5,513 nucleotides of DNA, taken from assembly GCA_030037405.1 (NCBI GenBank), contig JASHRK010000132.1:1-5513 (forward strand), in the 5' to 3' direction. Source of the DNA: Acidimicrobiales bacterium (GTDB taxonomy: Bacteria; Actinomycetota; Acidimicrobiia; Acidimicrobiales; Bog-793). Below, in pieces: positions 5,369 to 5,513 of the stretch; within the stretch, counting starts at the first letter, position 1; each line of letters starts with the position of its first letter. The notes below the pieces were generated by a model that was not told the DNA's origin, made no database searches, and saw only the letters and a list, made by a program, of their open reading frames with translations. Both the position numbers and the translations under genes were made by a program.

Positions 5369-5403
5369 CCCGGATGGACACCCGGGGCCCCGGTCAGCCG
5401 GGG
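5369..5403 (-). promoter_or_regulatory. tandem hairpins in the rpsF leader, possible bS6:bS18 autoregulatory element
   Basis: In transcript order there is a perfect CCCCGG-CUGA-CCGGGG hairpin (5403-5388), then a second stem CCCGG-GUGUCCAU-CCGGG (5386-5369), with the Shine-Dalgarno starting 4 nt after it. The arms are similar enough to pair in other combinations (for example first arm with last arm). Many bacteria carry a leader before rpsF that binds the S6:S18 complex through an exposed CCG triplet to repress the operon; CCG triplets occur here, but I cannot confirm the consensus fold. The hairpins are seen directly; the regulatory role is inference. Confidence 0.35.
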
Positions 5404-5429
5404 CAGGGGCAGCTGAAATTGTCCTGGTC

Positions 5430-5435
5430 ATAGTA
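5430..5435 (-). promoter_or_regulatory. possible -10 element for the rpsF operon
   Basis: The minus strand reads TACTAT, five of six bases matching TATAAT and fitting TAnnnT. It would give a leader of about 75 nt containing both hairpins. No good -35 is seen at 17 nt. An alternative -35-like TTGTCA lies at 5497-5502 but has only a weak -10 downstream. The rest of 5436-5513 shows no gene. Confidence 0.3.
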
Positions 5436-5513
5436 ACCGACGGCAGCGATACACCGCTTCGAGCGCCCGGCATTGCAAGAGCATGCCCGAAGGGTGTGAC
5501 AACCCTAGCCTGC

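Noticed and set aside
5348..5473. In-frame 42-residue N-terminal extension of bS6
   Set aside because: The perfect Shine-Dalgarno before GTG 5347 and the normal bS6 N terminus there make the upstream part leader DNA.
5491..5506. Inverted repeat AGGGT-N6-ACCCT near the right edge
   Set aside because: A five-base stem with no conserved match and close to the window end; too weak to call an operator or terminator.

Overview
This window is GC-rich, with nearly all wobble positions G or C. It carries the conserved actinobacterial replication/ribosome block rpsF-ssb-rpsR-rplI-dnaB on the minus strand. The gene order, protein sequences, GTG/TTG start use and GC3 bias point to an Actinomycetota chromosome. 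The SSB and L9 sequences look more like an Acidimicrobiia-type lineage than Streptomyces or Mycobacterium, but that finer placement is inference.

Layout from left to right: (1) 2-433, plus strand, the C-terminal part of an ArsR-like winged-helix regulator cut by the window edge. (2) 439-1407, plus strand, an alpha/beta hydrolase starting 5 nt after the regulator and probably co-transcribed with it. (3) 1380-1880, minus strand, a flavin reductase-like FMN-binding protein whose 3' end overlaps the hydrolase 3' end by 28 bp. (4) 1929-3356, minus strand, replicative helicase DnaB without an intein. (5) 3369-3577, the only sizeable gap between genes, holding four DnaA-box-like 9-mers, a near-consensus LexA/SOS-box-like palindrome and a hairpin after rplI. 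(6) 3578-5347, minus strand, rplI, rpsR, ssb and rpsF, packed with a 4-nt overlap, a 1-nt overlap and a 20-nt gap. (7) 5348-5513, the rpsF leader, with a perfect Shine-Dalgarno sequence, two GC-rich hairpins and a possible -10 element.

The block on the right is transcribed leftwards, from rpsF towards dnaB. It makes two 30S platform proteins (bS6, bS18), the 50S protein bL9, the single-strand binding protein and the replicative helicase. The dnaB upstream region suggests separate control of the helicase by replication initiation or DNA damage signals, which is inference from motifs. The left part is an unrelated regulator-hydrolase pair converging on the flavin reductase.

I see no mobile element, CRISPR array, tRNA, rRNA or clearly new multi-gene system. 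The points most worth checking are the long acidic C-terminal tail on bS18 (with a basic tail on its partner bS6), the DnaA-box and LexA-box candidates before dnaB, and the structured rpsF leader.
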